From NCBI GenBank assembly GCA_016839165.1, contig CP069300.1, positions 6,830,001 to 6,894,000 of the forward strand: 64,000 bases of DNA, given 5' to 3'. Shown one piece after another: positions 17,745 to 25,779 of this stretch (the stretch's first letter is position 1; every line of letters begins with the position of its first letter). This stretch comes from Bradyrhizobium sp. PSBB068 (GTDB lineage Bacteria; Pseudomonadota; Alphaproteobacteria; Rhizobiales; Xanthobacteraceae). The position numbers and the translations under genes are program-made. Below the pieces are notes generated by a model that did not search any database, was not told the origin of the DNA, and worked only from the letters and a program-made list of their open reading frames with translations.

Positions 17745-20700
17745 ATGGCTTTGAACATCTCGGCATGGTCGATCCGGAACCCGCTTCCCTCGATCGTCTT
17801 CTCGATCATCCTGCTGGTGCTGGGCTGGGTCTCCTTCACCAAGCTAGCCGTGACGCGACTGCCCAGCGCCGACATTCCGGTGATCTCGGTCGCGGTCTCG
17901 CAATTCGGCGCCGCCCCCTCGGAACTTGAGTCGCAGGTCACCAAGACGATCGAGGACGGCGTCTCCGGCGTCGAGGGCGTGCGCCACATCTCCTCCTCGA
18001 TCACCGACGGCCTGTCGGTGACCACCATCCAGTTCGCGCTGGAGACCAATACCGACCGCGCACTCAACGACGTCAAGGATGCGGTCACCCGCGTGCGCGC
18101 CAACCTGCCGCAGAACGTCACCGAGCCTCTGATCCAGCGTGTCGATGTGATCGGCCTGCCGATCGTGACCTATGCGGCGATCTCGCCTGGCAAGACGCCG
18201 GAGCAGCTCTCTTACTTCGTGGACGACGTGGTCAAGCGCGCGTTGCAGGGTGTGCGCGGCGTCGCTCAGGTCGAGCGCATCGGCGGTGTCGAGCGCGAGA
18301 TCCTGGTCTCGCTCGATCCCGACAAGCTGCAGGCAGTCGGGCTCACCGCCGTCAATGTCAGCCAGATCCTGCGCGGCACCAATGTCGACGTCGCCGGCGG
18401 CCGCGCCGAGATCGGCAAGAACGACCAGGCGATCCGCACGCTGGCCGGCGCCAAGACGCTGAACGAGCTCGCGGGCACCATGATCCCGCTGTTCGGCGGC
18501 GGCGAGATCCGGCTCGACGATCTCGGCACCGTCACCGACACCATCGCCGACCGCCGCACCTTCGCTCGCTTCAACGGCGAGCCTGTGGTGGCGCTCGGCA
18601 TCAAGCGCTCCAAGGGCGCCAGCGACGTGGTGGTCGCGGCCGCGGTGCAGAAGCGGATCGACGCGCTGAAGGGCGCTTATCCCGACGTCGACCTCAAGCT
18701 GATCGACACCTCGGTCGAGTTCACCAAGGGCAACTACTTAGCCGCGATCTCCACCTTGTTCGAGGGCGCAATCCTCGCCGTGATCATCGTGCTGCTGTTC
18801 CTGCGCGACATCCGCGCCACGATCATCGCCGCGGTCTCGCTGCCGCTGTCGATCTTCCCGGCGTTCTGGGTGATGGACCTGCTCGGCTTCTCGCTCAACC
18901 TGGTGTCCTTTCTCGCGATCACGCTGTCGACCGGCATCCTGGTCGACGACGCCATCGTCGAGATCGAGAACATCGTCCGCCACATGCGGATGGGCAAGAC
19001 GCCTTATCGTGCCGCGCTCGAAGCCGCCGACGAGATCGGCCTTGCAGTGATCGCGATCTCGCTCACCATCATCGCGATCTTTGCACCCGCAAGCTTCATG
19101 TCCGGCATTGCCGGCCAGTTCTTCAAGCAGTTCGGCATCACCGTGTCGGTGCAGGTGTTCTTCTCGCTGCTCGCAGCACGCTTCGTGACGCCGATGCTGG
19201 CGGCCTATTTCCTCAAGCATCATGACCACGACGACCCACCGCCGGGCCGTATCCTGCGCAGCTATCACAGCCTCGTCGCCTGGTCGGTGAAGCACCATTA
19301 CGTCACCGTGCTGATCGGCTTTGCGGTGTTCGCCGCGTCGATCTGGAGCATCACGCTGCTGCCCCAAGGCTTCCTGCCCGCGCAGGACACCGCGCGCTCG
19401 CTGCTGGCCATGGAGCTGCCGCCCGGCTCGCAGCTCGCCTATACCGAGAAGGTCACCGAGGAGATCGTGGCGCGGCTGCGCAAGCGGCCCGAGGTGCGGA
19501 GCGTGTTCGTCGACGGCGGCCGCGTGCCGCCGGGCATCCAGGAGGTGCGCCGCGCCGCGCTGATCATCAACTACACGCCGAAGGCGGACCGCAAGATCAC
19601 CCAGCGCGAGCTCGAGCTGTCGATCAGCAAGGAGCTCGATAACGTCCCCGACATCCGGTTCTGGTTCCTCGACGAGAACGGCCTGCGCGCGATTTCGCTT
19701 GTGGTCACGGGTACCGACAGCAACATCGTCAACAACGTCGCGAGCGAACTGGCGACGCAGATGAAGCGGATTCCGATCATCGCTAACGTGATCTCGGAGA
19801 CCGCGCTCGATCGGCCAGAGCTGCGCATCCGTCCGCGCGCCGAGCTGGCGGCGCGGCTCGGCGTCTCGACCGAGAGCCTGTCGCAGACCATCCGCGTCGC
19901 GACCATCGGCGACGTCGGCCCGGCGCTCGCGAAATTCGACGCCGGCGACCGCCAGGTGCCGATCCGCGTCCAGCTCGAGGACAATGCGCGCAGCGATCTG
20001 CAGATGCTGGAGCAGCTGCGCGTGCCGCTCGGCCTGCGCGGCGAGCGCGGCGGCGTGCCGCTCTCCGTCGTCGCCGACATCCAGCTCGACCAGGGCCCAA
20101 CCAGCATCAACCGCTACGATCGCGAGCGGCAGGCCACCGTCGCGGCCGACCTCGTCGGCAATGCCGCGCTCGGCGATGCCACCAGGCTGATCTACGACCT
20201 GCCGGTCATGAAGAGCCTGCCGAAGGGCGTCAAGGTCAGCCCGTCCGGCGACGCCGAGAGCCTCGCCGAACTGTCCGACGGCTTCGCCACCGCGATCACC
20301 GCCGGCCTGATGATGGTCTATGCCGTGCTGGTGCTGCTGTTCGGCACCTTCCTGCAGCCGATCACCATCCTGTTCTCGCTGCCGCTTTCGATCGGCGGCG
20401 CGATCGGGGCGCTGCTCCTGACCGGCAAGCAGCTCACCACGCCGGTGTGGATCGGCATCCTGATGCTGATGGGCATCGTCACCAAGAACGCCATCATGCT
20501 GGTGGAGTTCGCGGTGGAGGCGATCCGCGACGGCAAGGCGCGCGAGGAGGCCATGATCGACGCCGGCATGAAGCGCGCCCGGCCGATCGTGATGACCACG
20601 ATCGCGATGGCCGCCGGCATGATGCCGTCAGCGCTGGCGTTCGGCGCCGGCGGCGAGTTCCGCTCGCCGATGGCGCTCGCGGTGATCGGCGGCCTGATCT

Positions 20701-20897
20701 TCTCGACCGTGCTGTCGCTGGTGTTCGTGCCGGCGATGTTCATGGTGATGGACGACATCGGAGGCCTGATCTGGCGCTTCGGCAAGCGGCTCGTGGTCTC
20801 GCATGCCGACCACGAGCTGACCCCGAGCGAGCCGAACGCCGACGAGAGCAAGCGGCAGGGCGGCCCGCCGAGCGTGATCTCACCCGCGGCGGAGTAA
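17745..20897 (+). CDS. RND efflux transporter, HAE/AcrB-like
   Basis: The 1050-residue protein has the 12-helix RND architecture with two large periplasmic loops. The proton relay residues are present: the Asp pair in GILVDDAIVEIENIV (TM4) and the Lys in MGIVTKNAIMLVEFA (TM10). Known family members export drugs, dyes, detergents or signals by proton antiport. The adaptor gene is 12 bases upstream, so the two are one transcription unit. The local outer-membrane partner is missing. The substrate cannot be predicted; the pairing with pseudo-caspase and OmpA-like genes suggests an envelope role beyond drug export. Confidence 0.95.
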   Translation: MALNISAWSIRNPLPSIVFSIILLVLGWVSFTKLAVTRLPSADIPVISVAVSQFGAAPSELESQVTKTIEDGVSGVEGVRHISSSITDGLSVTTIQFALETNTDRALNDVKDAVTRVRANLPQNVTEPLIQRVDVIGLPIVTYAAISPGKTPEQLSYFVDDVVKRALQGVRGVAQVERIGGVEREILVSLDPDKLQAVGLTAVNVSQILRGTNVDVAGGRAEIGKNDQAIRTLAGAKTLNELAGTMIPLFGGGEIRLDDLGTVTDTIADRRTFARFNGEPVVALGIKRSKGASDVVVAAAVQKRIDALKGAYPDVDLKLIDTSVEFTKGNYLAAISTLFEGAILAVIIVLLFLRDIRATIIAAVSLPLSIFPAFWVMDLLGFSLNLVSFLAITLSTGILVDDAIVEIENIVRHMRMGKTPYRAALEAADEIGLAVIAISLTIIAIFAPASFMSGIAGQFFKQFGITVSVQVFFSLLAARFVTPMLAAYFLKHHDHDDPPPGRILRSYHSLVAWSVKHHYVTVLIGFAVFAASIWSITLLPQGFLPAQDTARSLLAMELPPGSQLAYTEKVTEEIVARLRKRPEVRSVFVDGGRVPPGIQEVRRAALIINYTPKADRKITQRELELSISKELDNVPDIRFWFLDENGLRAISLVVTGTDSNIVNNVASELATQMKRIPIIANVISETALDRPELRIRPRAELAARLGVSTESLSQTIRVATIGDVGPALAKFDAGDRQVPIRVQLEDNARSDLQMLEQLRVPLGLRGERGGVPLSVVADIQLDQGPTSINRYDRERQATVAADLVGNAALGDATRLIYDLPVMKSLPKGVKVSPSGDAESLAELSDGFATAITAGLMMVYAVLVLLFGTFLQPITILFSLPLSIGGAIGALLLTGKQLTTPVWIGILMLMGIVTKNAIMLVEFAVEAIRDGKAREEAMIDAGMKRARPIVMTTIAMAAGMMPSALAFGAGGEFRSPMALAVIGGLIFSTVLSLVFVPAMFMVMDDIGGLIWRFGKRLVVSHADHELTPSEPNADESKRQGGPPSVISPAAE

Positions 20898-20985
20898 ATC
20901 AGGTCCGCACTCCCGAAGTTGCGAGCCAGCTGCACTCCCGGTGTGGTAGAGTAGCTGCCTTTCAGGCCGGAGAGGAGGGCTCCCG

Positions 20986-21393
20986 ATGACAGACCGCGAA
21001 GCAATCCATCGCTTGATCACTGAGGCATATGCCGCGCGCAACAAGGGCGACATCGATGAGCTGATGAAAGCATTTGGCCCCGGCGCCAGTTTCGAACTGG
21101 TTGGTGACAAAGAGGCTCTTCATCTGACCGGCGCCGTCGAGGGGCACGCGAATGTCCGGCAGGCGCTGTCGGATTTCATCACGGCGTTCCAGTTCGTGGA
21201 TCGCAAGGTCACGAGCTTCCTCATCGATGGTGACCGCGTCGCCGTGCACTCGACCATCACGGTCCGCTTCATTCCGAAGGACATCACGGTCACGACGGAG
21301 GTCGTCGATCTCTTCAGGATCGAGAACGGCAAGATCGCCGAACTCGTCGAGTTCGGCGATACGGCACTCCTGAAGCAAATCACGTCACCCTAG
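20986..21393 (+). CDS. SnoaL-like / NTF2-fold protein
   Basis: The 135-residue protein has the NTF2-like cone fold pattern: an N-terminal helix pair with AYAARNKGDIDELMKAFGPG, then strands with GHANVRQALSDF and the C-terminal VVDLFRIENGKIAELVEFGD, typical of SnoaL-like polyketide cyclase or steroid isomerase relatives. The actual substrate or role is unknown. GGAGAGGAGGG precedes the ATG. It is convergent with the PPOX gene, 8 bases apart. Confidence 0.88.
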   Translation: MTDREAIHRLITEAYAARNKGDIDELMKAFGPGASFELVGDKEALHLTGAVEGHANVRQALSDFITAFQFVDRKVTSFLIDGDRVAVHSTITVRFIPKDITVTTEVVDLFRIENGKIAELVEFGDTALLKQITSP

Positions 21394-21401
21394 CGGTCGG
21401 G

Positions 21402-22037
21402 TCAGTAGAGCCGCGTGCGATAAGCCTCTTCCATCGCCTTCTCGGCGACCTCGACCTCGATCGCGGCGGTCTGCTCGGCGATGATCCGGCCGAGTGTCGG
21501 GAAGCTGTTGCGTTCGACCTGCGCAGCGGGGCTCCACAGCTTCGAGCGCATCAGCGCCTTGCCGCAGTGGAAGTAGACTTCATCGACATGCACCTTGAGG
21601 CCGATGACCGGCGTGACGTTCTGCACCGTCAGCGGGGTCAGCAGATCCGGCTCCTGCGAAATCTCCGCCCGCCCGTTGATGCGCAGCGTCTCGTTGATGC
21701 CCGGCACCATGAAGATCAGCCCGACCCCGGGCGAGGCGATGATGTTGCCGAACGTATCGACCCGGTTGTTGCCGCGCCGGTCCGGGATCAGCAGCGTCTT
21801 GTTGTCGATCACGGAGACGAAGCCGGGCGCATCGCCGCGCGGACTGGCATCGGCATGGCCGTTGCCGTCGCTGGAGGCGATGACGAGGAACGGCGACAGC
21901 GCGATGAAGTCGCGGCAGAACTTGTCGAGATGGTGGAGGACCTTCTTCTCCGCGAGCGGGCTCACCTGCCCGAAATGCCCGCGAAGATCCTCCTGCGACT
22001 TGACCGGCGGCTTGCCACCCGCGCCCTGCTGATCCAT
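21402..22037 (-). CDS. Pyridoxamine 5'-phosphate oxidase-fold (PPOX) flavoprotein
   Basis: The 211-residue protein has the split-barrel FMN-binding fold: FLVIASSDGNGHADASPRGD near residue 60, IPDRRGNNRVDTFGNI and INGRAEIS. This arrangement is typical of the flavin-nucleotide-binding group annotated as pyridoxamine 5'-phosphate oxidase family, not of the true vitamin B6 enzyme. The start at 22037 has GGGAGA upstream; the frame extension to 22166 is not supported. The reaction is unknown. Confidence 0.85.
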   Translation of the reverse strand: MDQQGAGGKPPVKSQEDLRGHFGQVSPLAEKKVLHHLDKFCRDFIALSPFLVIASSDGNGHADASPRGDAPGFVSVIDNKTLLIPDRRGNNRVDTFGNIIASPGVGLIFMVPGINETLRINGRAEISQEPDLLTPLTVQNVTPVIGLKVHVDEVYFHCGKALMRSKLWSPAAQVERNSFPTLGRIIAEQTAAIEVEVAEKAMEEAYRTRLY

Positions 22038-22502
22038 GGCGAATCTCCCGTTCCCATTCCTCGCACCGAGGTAGAATGCTGGAACAGCATAGTCCAGACC
22101 GCCAAAGCGCGCATCCATCGGCGCCTCCGCCGCGATGCCGAGTGCGGCGCCGGCCGATATCTGCACGGCCCATCCTTGAATGGCATTGAGGTCGGCGAAT
22201 TCGCGTCACGTGGTCGCGAAACGCAAAACCCCTGCGGTCAACGGGAAAGAGACCGCAGGGGTTTGCAGGTGGATGGCGTGAGGCCAGCAAGGCTGGGTGT
22301 CACCCCAAGGACCGGCACCGCAATGAAAGCGATAGCGGCCAAATCATGCAAGCACGTCTTTTAGGCAGGACTGCGACAACATTCGCAGGCAGAGCGCGCG
22401 AGAGAATCAAATCCTCGCGCACGCGTTGCATGCGATCCGCCTGGCTTCCCGTTCGTCGCGTTCGTTGCGCGAAGCCATTGCTCGCTTCGCTCGAAAACGT
22501 TT
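22038..22502. other. Intergenic region with a strong hairpin
   Basis: The 465 bases hold a perfect 14-base-pair hairpin (22226-22264) and, near 22480-22505, a sequence related to the palindrome found inside the cyclase gene (shared CGTTTTCGAGCGAAG on the minus strand). No gene with credible codon use was found. Confidence 0.6.
22226..22264 (-). terminator. Bidirectional rho-independent terminator candidate
   Basis: AAACCCCTGCGGTC and GACCGCAGGGGTTT are perfect complements with an 11-base loop. On the minus strand the stem ends in GGGGTTTTG. The site is about 240 bases after the end of the CRP-like gene and would separate it from the PPOX gene. Confidence 0.65.
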
Positions 22503-23177
22503 CTAATCGTTGCGCGCGACCGCCGTCAGCTTGGTCATGTTGTGCAGCATGATCCGGCCGCGTTGCAGGTCGACGATGCCGTCCTTGCGCCAGGTCTGCA
22601 GCTGCCGGTTGACGCTCTCGCGCGCAGCGCCGACGAAGATGCCGAGTTGTTCCTGCGAGATGTGCACCTCGGAACCGAAATCCTCGGCCAGCGCGCAGAG
22701 CCGGCGTGCGAGACGGACCGGCAACGGCTGCAGCACCGATTCCTCCATCCGCTCGCTCTGCCAGCGGATGCGCTGGCACAGCAACGCGATCAGCCTGACC
22801 GCGACCTTCGGCTCGCGCTCGAGGAAGCCGAGGAAATCCTCCCGCCGCAACACGAACAATTCAGTGGGCTCGCCCGCGGTGGCATCCGCGGTGCGATCCT
22901 GGCCGTCGAGGACGGCGACTTCGCCGAACAGATCGCCGGATCCCATGAAGTTCAGTGTGAGCCGGGCGCCATCGGAGGCGCCGGTTTCGATCCTTATCTG
23001 GCCGCGGCGGACCCCGAACAGGGCATCGCCGGGATCGCCTTTCTGGAACAGCACCTCGCCGGTGGCGAGCTGCCGGGTGTGGCAGAGGCCCGCAAGCCGC
23101 TGCAACTCGTCCGCACCGAGATCGGCGAACATCGGGTTCATCTTCAGAATGACCGCAAATTCGGCCTGTTTGCTCAT
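22503..23177 (-). CDS. CRP/FNR family regulator, CRP-like
   Basis: The 224-residue protein has an N-terminal cyclic-nucleotide-binding barrel with GDLFGEVAVLDGQDRTADAT (FGE at 84-86 and R95 in the phosphate-binding cassette, so cAMP binding is plausible) and a C-terminal winged helix. The recognition helix AARESVNRQLQ keeps R186, E187 and R191, which correspond to the E. coli CRP residues that read TGTGA. No FNR-type cysteine cluster is present. GGAAGG precedes ATG 23177. A CRP-type site lies 70 bases upstream, suggesting autoregulation. A cyclase gene follows at 25780. Confidence 0.92.
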   Translation of the reverse strand: MSKQAEFAVILKMNPMFADLGADELQRLAGLCHTRQLATGEVLFQKGDPGDALFGVRRGQIRIETGASDGARLTLNFMGSGDLFGEVAVLDGQDRTADATAGEPTELFVLRREDFLGFLEREPKVAVRLIALLCQRIRWQSERMEESVLQPLPVRLARRLCALAEDFGSEVHISQEQLGIFVGAARESVNRQLQTWRKDGIVDLQRGRIMLHNMTKLTAVARND

Positions 23178-23246
23178 TGTATTGCCTTCCAAATCCATCC
23201 GAGCGGTCCCCTGACGCCCGGTTAGCAAAAATCACCCTCATAAGAG

Positions 23247-23262
23247 TGTGTGAGAGGTCACA
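23247..23262. promoter_or_regulatory. CRP-type site upstream of the CRP-like gene
   Basis: TGTGTGAGAGGTCACA matches TGTGA-N6-TCACA at nine of ten defined bases. It lies 70-85 bases before the CRP-like gene and about 130 bases before the AsmA gene on the other strand. Autoregulation is inferred. Confidence 0.5.
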
Positions 23263-23389
23263 TAAGTTCATGCTGGTAACGGATTATTTTTCCGACCATT
23301 GCAGCGAGGTCCGGTTTGCGGGGTAATCTCGCGCGATCGGCCGTGTCTCGCCGCGGCGGAACCCTGCTTGCGCGGCCTGGAACGACGAC

Positions 23390-25465
23390 ATGAAAGCACT
23401 GAAATTCGCCGGGGCCGCCATCGTCGCCGTGATCGCGATCGTCGCCCTGGTCGCCGCGGTCGGGATTCCGTCGTCCTTCGTGACGTCCGCCATCACGGAG
23501 CGGGTCGAGCGTGAGACCGGCTACCAGCTCAGCATCAATGGCGGCGTCAGGATTAGCCTCTGGCCGGCGGTCAATCTGACCCTCAGCGATGTCGTGTTGC
23601 AGGGCCCGCGGGAGCGCGAGGCCGACGACCGGTTCGCAGCAAGCCGCGTCGCAGCTGAAATGACGCTGTCGAGCCTGTGGTCGGGCCGGCCCGAGATCAC
23701 CGACCTCGTGATAGAGAAGCCGGTGGTCAATCTGCCGTTGCAGCGCGAGCGCACCCGTGACCACAATCCGCCGGCGAAGTCGTCCGCGTCCAATGGTGGC
23801 AACATCACGATCCGGCATGTCGGCATCACCGGCGGCACCATCGTGTTCTCCAATGTGCGCGACCGGGTCGAGAACCGGATCGAGGCACTCAAGGCGGACA
23901 TCTCGATCGGCGCTGACCGCAAGATCGTCGTCACCGGTGACGCGCGCACGGGCGACAGCCAGCTGAAATTCGAGATCCGCGCGACCGCGCCGCAAGCGCC
24001 GCTGGAACGCCAGAACGTGCCGGCCGAATTCACCATCGATGCGCCCGGCCTGTTGCCCGCGGCGATCAAGGCGAACGCGGAAGCGCGGCTGAACGGCACG
24101 GTGTTGATGTTCAACGGCGTGTCCGGCACGCTCGGCGATGGCGGCTTCACCGGCTGGGCCTCGGTCGATTTCGCCAGCAACAAGCCGCTGGTGAAGCTCG
24201 ATCTCGATTTCCAGCGCATCTCGATTGCGATGCCGCCGGATCAGCCCGGCGCAACGCAGCCGCCGGGCACCAACAGCTGGAGCAACGCGTCGATCGATCT
24301 CGCTGGGCTCAATTATGTCGACGCGCAAGCGCGCATCTCGGCGGCAGAGCTCGTGATCGGCGACGGCCGCTTCGCGCAGGCTGCGATCGAGGCGTCGGTC
24401 GACAGCGGCGTGCTGAAGGCCAAGCTCGCCAATCTCGGCGCCTATGAGGGCACCGCCAACGGCGACGTCACGATCGACGCGAGGAGCACAACTCCGACCT
24501 ACACGCTGCGGCTCGACCTCGCCGGCGTGCGGGCGCTGCCGGTGCTGAAGAGCCTCGCCGAGTTCGACAAGCTCGACGGCAGGATGCAGGCCAAGGTCGC
24601 GCTGACCTCGCAGGGCACGAGCGAGCGCGCCATCGTCGGCAATCTCGGCGGCACCGCCTTCGTCGTTTTCCAGGACGGCAAGATCCTCGGCCTCAACGTC
24701 GCGCAGATGATCCGCAACCTCACCACCGGCACATTGTCGGGCTGGCAGCAGGGTGAGGCGCTTTCGACCGATCTCAGCCAGCTCTCGGCCTCGTTCAAGC
24801 TCGACAAGGGTCAGGCGGTGACCACCGACCTCAATTTGATCGGGCCGCTGGTGAAGATGAGCGGGGTCGGCACCGTCGACCTCAACACCCGCCAGCTCGG
24901 GTTCCGGGTCGAGCCGCAGCTGGTGATGACCACCGAGGGCCAGGGCCGCGCCGGCAATCCGGTCGGCCTCGGCATCCCCGTGATGGTCGAGGGGCCCTGG
25001 GTCAGCCCGCGGATCTATCCGGAGATGCAGGGCATCCTCGACAATCCCCAGGCCGCCTATGCCAAGCTCAAGGAGATGGGCAAGGGACTGTTCGGCGCGA
25101 ATGGCCAGGCGCTGAGCCAGCAGGGGATCAGCCAGGGCCTCAACGGGCTCACCAACCTCCTGAACGGCGCGCAGGCCGGTGGAAACGGCGCGCAGCCCGG
25201 CACCGGCCAGGCTCCGGGCGGCGCCGGCCAGGGCAATCCGCTCGGCGGGCAGCTCGGCGACACCATCGGGAACCTGCTGCAGCAAGGCCTCTCCACCCTC
25301 AATCAAGGCAACGCCGCACGCCCGAGCCGCAGCCTCGCCCAGCCCACCCCGGACGCACCACAGGCCGCCGCGCCACCGCCGCCCAATCCTCCGCCGGCCG
25401 ACACCGCCGAGCGGCGCGACAACCCGGCGATGAACGACGTGCTGCGGCAGCTGTTCAATCGCTGA
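23390..25465 (+). CDS. AsmA family envelope protein
   Basis: The 691-residue protein starts with a membrane anchor (about residues 5-26). It has the AsmA N-terminal pattern ITERVERETGYQLSINGGV and a C-terminal AsmA domain with VDLNTRQLGFRVEPQL and VSPRIYPEMQGILDNPQAAY. AsmA-like proteins are periplasmic beta-rich bridges or chaperones linked to lipid transport and outer-membrane assembly. The last 120 residues are rich in Gly, Gln, Pro and Ala and probably disordered. It is divergent from the CRP-like gene. Confidence 0.92.
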   Translation: MKALKFAGAAIVAVIAIVALVAAVGIPSSFVTSAITERVERETGYQLSINGGVRISLWPAVNLTLSDVVLQGPREREADDRFAASRVAAEMTLSSLWSGRPEITDLVIEKPVVNLPLQRERTRDHNPPAKSSASNGGNITIRHVGITGGTIVFSNVRDRVENRIEALKADISIGADRKIVVTGDARTGDSQLKFEIRATAPQAPLERQNVPAEFTIDAPGLLPAAIKANAEARLNGTVLMFNGVSGTLGDGGFTGWASVDFASNKPLVKLDLDFQRISIAMPPDQPGATQPPGTNSWSNASIDLAGLNYVDAQARISAAELVIGDGRFAQAAIEASVDSGVLKAKLANLGAYEGTANGDVTIDARSTTPTYTLRLDLAGVRALPVLKSLAEFDKLDGRMQAKVALTSQGTSERAIVGNLGGTAFVVFQDGKILGLNVAQMIRNLTTGTLSGWQQGEALSTDLSQLSASFKLDKGQAVTTDLNLIGPLVKMSGVGTVDLNTRQLGFRVEPQLVMTTEGQGRAGNPVGLGIPVMVEGPWVSPRIYPEMQGILDNPQAAYAKLKEMGKGLFGANGQALSQQGISQGLNGLTNLLNGAQAGGNGAQPGTGQAPGGAGQGNPLGGQLGDTIGNLLQQGLSTLNQGNAARPSRSLAQPTPDAPQAAAPPPPNPPPADTAERRDNPAMNDVLRQLFNR

Positions 25466-25779
25466 TATTCCCGCATACTCGCTGTCGTCCTGGCGAACGC
25501 CAGGACCCATTACCCCGAATGGTGGCTATGGCGCCGCGCAGGGGCCGCGATCCCGCTCATCATGGATGACGGTGGTTATGGGTCCTGGCTTTCGCCAGGA
25601 CGACGTGGATGGAGTATGCCGCCTACTGCGCTTCCGCTGACGGCTCCCCTTCCAACTCAAAACCTCCTATCCACGGCTAACCATGGGGCCCGACGAGCCG
25701 CCCCGCCCTGCCGATCCGTGCTAAACAGCGCAGGATACAGCGGCGCACCCGATGGATTGGAGGGGACGGACGAGGCTGG
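25466..25779. other. Intergenic region dominated by a family A repeat
   Basis: The 314 bases contain family A copy 2 and about 170 bases of leader before the cyclase gene. No gene was found. A GAGG motif seven bases before ATG 25780 is the likely ribosome binding site of the cyclase. Confidence 0.6.
25491..25605. repeat. Family A palindromic intergenic repeat, copy 2
   Basis: GTCGTCCTGGCGAACGCCAG on the left and CTGGCTTTCGCCAGGACGAC on the right form the inverted arms. Each arm can itself form a short hairpin. The copy lies between AsmA and the cyclase gene. Confidence 0.8.

Noticed and set aside
23258..25510. A 750-codon minus-strand frame opposite AsmA
   Set aside because: Same shadow effect. 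It has no ribosome binding site or motif, and AsmA on the plus strand is complete.
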